DNA of 64,000 nucleotides from positions 186,001-250,000 of the forward strand of contig NJPS01000065.1 of NCBI GenBank assembly GCA_002946415.1, read 5' to 3'. The notes below the pieces were generated by a model. That model was not told the DNA's origin, searched no databases, and was given only the letters and a program-made list of their open reading frames with translations. Numbering within the stretch: position 1 is the first letter of the stretch; each line of letters begins with the position of its first letter. The DNA comes from Rutstroemia sp. NJR-2017a BVV2. Taxonomy: Eukaryota > Ascomycota > Leotiomycetes > Helotiales > Rutstroemiaceae. The position numbers were made by a program, and so were the translations under genes. Shown piece after piece: positions 59,101 to 64,000 of the stretch.

Positions 59101-62100
59101 AAGAGCGCGCATATTCGTACATCTGCACTCGTTCAAACGTGTGCTTACCAACCAGATCTATAACCTTACACTATACATAATGCGACGACAAGCAAGCCCT
59201 ACGCCGTAAGACCGACTTTCTGGAGCGGTTTGACGGCCGGGGAAACGGGACGGCAGCGTGTATCTGCTTACGTGCTGCTCGGCACGGGATTCAAGTTGAA
59301 TTGAAGGAGGGGCAGAGGAGAGGATGAAAATGCCGTTGATGGATGAGCGGATGGATGGATGGAGAGATGATGGTATTGTATTATGCGACGTCAAGCGGAT
59401 ATACCTATCTACCGTACGTATGCATTTTCAGGGTTCCTATGGAGGGATGAGGTACGTAGCTCAAGCAGCACTTTACCCGGAGGTTGGTTGGGCCTCGGTC
59501 AATGAGGGGTGCTATTATTCTACTCTGCGAAACGTCCCCAGAACGACACATGCAGAAATCAACGAGCGAAAGGAAGGAAGGACACAGAGGGGCAGGAATG
59601 CTCATCGTGCAACTCATCTTTTATTGGATACCATCGCAATCCGTCCAGGAACAAGAACAACGTGACGATCCCACCATCCTCGTACACGAAGTAACGATCG
59701 GATGATTCTGGGCCCTCTTGAGTCCTGGTAGAGGAGCGATCTTCAGGACGCTGAACGTATTAGGGTTTCCCAGGTGATTACCTGCGACTTATGCCGGAAA
59801 ATCATATACAAACTGGTATGATACTGCGAAGTATGTTGTGCGTGCTTCATGGATGGGGGTGTGTTATTGGGGATTTGGGATTCGGGATTCTGACCTTGAC
59901 CGCGTGTTTACAGTTTGCATTTCTTTTCTCCGTCTGCTTGCTGGTGCAGTAGCTATGAATGGGATAGGATGGGCTATCACCGAAAATACCTGCACTTCGT
60001 GAATAGACTTATCATTCATTCGTTCATTGGCGTCAACGCCGCGTTCATGCTGATGACAAGAATAATAATATTATTACACCTGACAAAACTTGACACGGTC
60101 CTTTTCCCACGGGGCGCAGTACCTATCACTTCCGGAGGGCTCAACCTCATGACCTTGTATGAGCTACCTCGCCAAGGCACAGGGCCAATTTAGCGATGTT
60201 TAATTGGTTCAACCAGACTTTTTCTTTGCTTGTTCAGTACGGAGTTCGTAGTGGGTGATCCCTCATTTCTTGGTCGTCGGGAGACGGCCTTCTCCATCTG
60301 GATGGAACTTGCTTTCTCTCTCAGTTGGTTTGGGTTATACAAGTAGGGTGCTCCACTTCAGGCTTTTTCGTTTCCACTGTGCTGGGTGTGGCTCCGGCTC
60401 GTTGCTAATCTCGTTGCTTGGTGACTGATTACATAGTATACTGTGATACTGCTTGCTGCTACCTTACCTTAGCTAGAGGCCCAAACTAATAAAATGGAGA
60501 TGTTATGTCGATCTTGGGAAGCAGAAAATCTTCAAAGAATGGATCCTAAACTCTATCGACGAGGAAGAGCTTTCCAGTTGCGCTTCTAAGACTTACTACT
60601 GGCTCTACCGTATGTTGGTTGGTTTGGTGCGTAACGGTCGGTGATAGCTACTGTTTGGGTAAAGTTGGCGTTGAAGCCTTGAAAGGGTGCGTAATTTCCA
60701 GTTTTATCCGTCTGTTCGGTTGAGATTTGGGGAGACGAAGCTTTTGCGTCTAGACGCACGAACGAAGCGAAGATAGAAATATTTGGTTAAAGGAGCCTAT
60801 TCGTCCAGTAGTTACGAAATACCGGTGCTGTAGCCATTTCTAACTGGGCCGACGGCATGCTATTCGTAGACGGCAGACGACAGACGGCTTGTTTACGCAC
60901 CTATGGGAAGAGACGGAGGGCCATTGTTATGTGAAAGCATATGCATTTGGTGCAGGAGGAAGATGCACACCCTAGGGCGAGAAGTGTCATTGCGCGCTTC
61001 TATTGTGCTTGTTTGTGCCTGTGTGCTTCCGCCTTAGAAAGTGTGTCGGAAGTTATTAGTTATTCTGATACAGCGATCTGATCATCAGATTAATCAATCC
61101 TAAAAAGAAGTTGGGGGATTCCAAGTCCTTGGTTTTTGGTCACAGCGCAACGCGAGTACTATGGTTGGGAATGTAGTCAGGTAGCCAGCCATATTGTGTG
61201 GATTGATTGGACCCATCTTGGTGGCTGTTCAGCGACAAAAAGGAATCTTTGTGGGCGTTACGGCTATGAAGCTGCTCCAGTCTCCCAGGGTATATACTTA
61301 AGTACGATAATGCGTTTTGCGCTCAGTCAGCTGGTGGTATGATGACGGCGATAATATAGTTGATGCGAATCCAGGTGGAGCTGGACTGAATCCGTATGTG
61401 TAAGAAAGTAAGTAAGTAAAGTAGCAGTTATCTTATGTGTAACATGGAGATCATAGGCTCTGAGACGTTCTTGATGACATACATCTCCAAGTCCCCATTC
61501 TCCATCGGCGATACTATTCGCATCCACCCCCATCCCATCCCAAGTTCCAGCCCCCGATGACCAATTTCAGCACATTCTAAATTGGAACATCAGCGAAGAC
61601 GGTCGTCCATAAAGAGGCAAACAGACAAACAGGCAAACAAGCAGGAGGGCAAAGGAGGCGAAGAGGCAAAGGAGGGCCTTCCACAAAAGCAGCCAATTCG
61701 GTTGTAATTGCATGCTATCCACTCTTGTCTCTGACCTTAATTGAGAATGGGGAGGAAATCTATTAATGTGATTTTATTTTTGTTACTATTCCGGGAATTC
61801 TTTGAATGGGGGTTGTCTTTCCAAAACCATACTCATGGGAAAAGCAATGTACGGAGTCCTTCTGACCAAATACCTAGCAAGTCTCGTCTTAAACGAGCTT
61901 GAGAGATGTTTCCTGTTTGACGGTGATGAAATAGGTCGGGTCGTGTAACAACCACTTGGAGTACGGGTGTCCATGGAGGGACGATGGTTACGATAAGATA
62001 CATGAGCAGCCCAGCCCTTCCGGAATACGGAATACGGTAGCAGTACCAGGCTGTACGTATTGCAAATGTGCAATCGTATTCTTCCAACAGCTGGACAGCC

Positions 62101-63209
62101 CTCGGCCAAATACAAACTGTACTTCGTAATAACAACGCCAGGTTTGTCAAACTCGGGATAATGGGCGAGCGGGACACGCACCCTGTGAATTCATAACAAG
62201 ACTCTTCCAAGTGACGTTTTGTTTACTTCACAACCTTTCCCGTATCTTTCTCTGGGACTTGCTTGTGGAAGTGACATGGTTCTCGAGTATCGAGGGATAG
62301 GGACTGAGAAGGACCTAATAGGAATATTCCAAGATTAAATGACTTTAATTGGCTGGATCTAGCTTCGGGGGAGTCAAAAAGGTGATGGTATCTGCAGATT
62401 TCCCCCCTGTTCGTGCACAGTGCACACCCCTTGAAAGCTAAAATCTTTGCATTTTCTTGCATTTTCTTGCATATCCCATAGCGAAATGGCCCAATCGGGT
62501 AATACTTCTCCAATAATTTCCCAATACTTTGCAACCATATTCGACTTTAAGTGGCTGGCGATCTGGGTCCGGCCCTGCTTTGTCCTGTACCTTTGCGCAT
62601 TTTCTGTATGTTACTTGTATCTGCGTTTCTATCGCACATATCGCACACATCGCACACATCGCACGCCCTCACACTTGCACTTACATTCGAGGAAGTTCGC
62701 TCCTGCACCTGCCGGCTTCTGCGTCTGCAGTTCAGTTCAGTTCATAGCACAAGCAACCACCTGGAGACTCGATTCCTCCCATCTTGCGGAAACGGTTCAT
62801 AATAATACTTCTTGACTCTTACCTTTCTTGTAATCGCTATCACTACTCGCTCACCTATCCTTCCTGCTACTACTGCTGCTACTTGTTCTATTCTATACTA
62901 CTACCGGCGAATAACCTAAACCTACCCACCGTGAAATTGACGTGAATTAATTCCGCTCCTGCATTATAGTATCATCAACATTGGATGGACCTCTACAGCT
63001 GAGAACTTGTCGCAGACCCTTCATTCTGCTCCACCACGCTCCTACACTGTCCTGGCCGCAACTTCCTCCTCCCCCCCCACGATCTACAATGAGTACCTAG
63101 TCCTCGACCAAGCCACCCTCAACCCTCAATGCATCGAAAGTCAGGAAAACGACGAAGAAGCTGAGTGCTTTTGAAGCAGGCGAAACCCCGGACCAACAAG
63201 AGATTGACC
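56153..63209. other. about 7 kb gene-poor region
   Basis: I found no gene with family features, spliced continuity or long frame on either strand; the longest frames are about 120-130 codons without features. A CT microsatellite (56744-56830) is annotated separately. GCCATGCCATGCCATG lies near 59050. The right-hand part (about 62600-63090) is pyrimidine-rich and resembles a long leader or promoter of the gene that follows. It may hold regulatory DNA or non-coding transcripts, which the sequence alone cannot show. Confidence 0.5.
56744..56830. repeat. heptamer microsatellite TTCTCTC, about 12 copies
   Basis: About twelve near-perfect TTCTCTC units in non-coding DNA, all pyrimidine on the plus strand. 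A mirror-like polypurine/polypyrimidine tract of this kind can form triplex DNA and is likely length-polymorphic. Confidence 0.9.
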
Positions 63210-64000
63210 ATGGAGGTTGAGGCTCAGACACACTCCTCACACTCCTCAGTGGCTCGTTCACCCGAAAGTCTGCGTCAACGGCAACGAGATCGAATGTCTC
63301 CTAGAGGCCGTTTCGCAAAAGTCAACACCTCCACTACCATTTCAGAGCTCGAAAAACCACCCAAGTACGGCATAACGTTATCGTCGGCCCCGAAGCCCAG
63401 AGTGACAGGGAAGAGAGTGCCCAATCCACAAAAGGGACAGATGCAGGAGGGCGAACGAAAAGACAACGGGTATTATCGTCGCGATCGAAAAGATGTAGAA
63501 GATGTGAAAAGCGGTATTACCCCGGATGGGGGCTCTGCTGGCAGGGAAGGCAGACAATTCACCGTCGCTAAAGTTGGGAATAATGGAAGAATATACTTAC
63601 GGTAAGACAGGGTGATGCCGGTTGAAACCTATCGTGCTCGTTACCAGCACAACGAATTAATTCTTGAAAAGTGAATAGTGACTGACAACTGAAACAGCCC
63701 GACTATCCGTCCAGCAAATCAAAGATATCCTCAGCCTTCGTTTGTCTTTCCAATGACGCCGCCAGATACTAGTGGACTTGACGCCGCAACTTTTCGCAAG
63801 GAGGAAGAAGAAGCACAGCAACGTGATAGCCTTTGGACTCCGTTTAAGTCGCCGTCGACGCTAGCAAACCGTGATCAATATTTTGATCATAAGTCGCCAA
63901 CCAAGCCACACCATAGACGGACGCGTTCTTATTCGACTGTCGACGAGCAACATGCTCCAGTAACCGATGCGGACGAAGGTGCTTTTAAGGTCATTATTGA
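63210..64000 (+). CDS. 5' part of an unidentified large protein gene (truncated by the window edge)
   Basis: Exon from ATG 63210 to 63601, a 96-nt intron (63602-63697, donor GTAAGA, acceptor CAG), and a second exon running off the window at 64000. The visible 230 or so residues are Ser/Arg/Pro-rich and disordered. The second exon starts with R-P-T-I-R-P-A-N-Q-R-Y-P-Q-P, then S-F-V-F-P-M-T-P-P. The gene's true start is uncertain: another frame (63101-63217) upstream is also protein-like but carries a TAG three codons after an ATG at 63089 and a stop at 63218. No domain is recognised in the visible part; the product is likely large and regulatory. Confidence 0.65.

Overview
This window is nuclear DNA of a filamentous ascomycete. 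Reading frames are broken by short GT-AG introns, mostly 47-130 nt, often with a CTAAC/CTGAC-like branch site. The gene content is also typical of Pezizomycotina: three Zn2Cys6 regulators, a het-c homologue, a GH71 alpha-1,3-glucanase, a fused fungal urease and an RTA1 protein. Several proteins look like lineage-restricted Leotiomycete-type orphans, but placement in Leotiomycetes is my inference and rests on no search. I see no rRNA, tRNA, CRISPR array, virus or intact transposon. Exon boundaries were placed by hand from splice consensus, reading frame and remembered family conservation.

Layout, left to right: 3' part of a PA-TM-RING E3 ligase (1-1329); urease in seven exons (2008-4892); an orphan zinc-finger-like ORF (7035-7424); a Zn2Cys6 factor (9528-12004); a large glycine-rich repeat membrane protein (13487-16862); an unassigned gene fragment (17651-18274); GH71 glucanase with a 16-nt microexon (19858-22150); HMG-box protein (minus, 23668-25210); HET-C (26866-30184); a YSLPE-repeat orphan (minus, 30878-31685); Maf-type nucleotide pyrophosphatase (minus, 32552-33500); a small bHLH factor (34952-35398); mitochondrial threonyl-tRNA synthetase (minus, 35692-37389) divergent from a single-pass membrane protein (37837-39506); and an intronless orphan (39970-41772).

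From 42.8 to 51.9 kb there is a possible stress or drug-response neighbourhood: an ACR-2-like Zn2Cys6 factor, an AIF/FSP1-like flavoprotein, an RTA1 membrane protein and a UPC2-like Zn2Cys6 factor. It is followed by a secreted tandem cysteine-knot-like protein (minus, 52634-53837) and a membrane-anchored short-chain dehydrogenase (54992-56152). About 7 kb of gene-poor DNA (56153-63209) precedes the 5' part of an unidentified gene that runs off the right edge.

The strongest candidate for something new is the gene at 52634-53837. It is a predicted secreted protein with four consecutive C-C-CC-C-C modules of near-identical spacing. All four introns are phase 1 and each falls between the first and second cysteine of a module, so the gene looks built by exon duplication. 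Other unusual features are the roughly 75-residue repeat array joined to a b561-like membrane domain, the 16-nt exon, the three-copy YSLPE motif, and a recurring switch from C-ending to G-ending codons along 3' exons.
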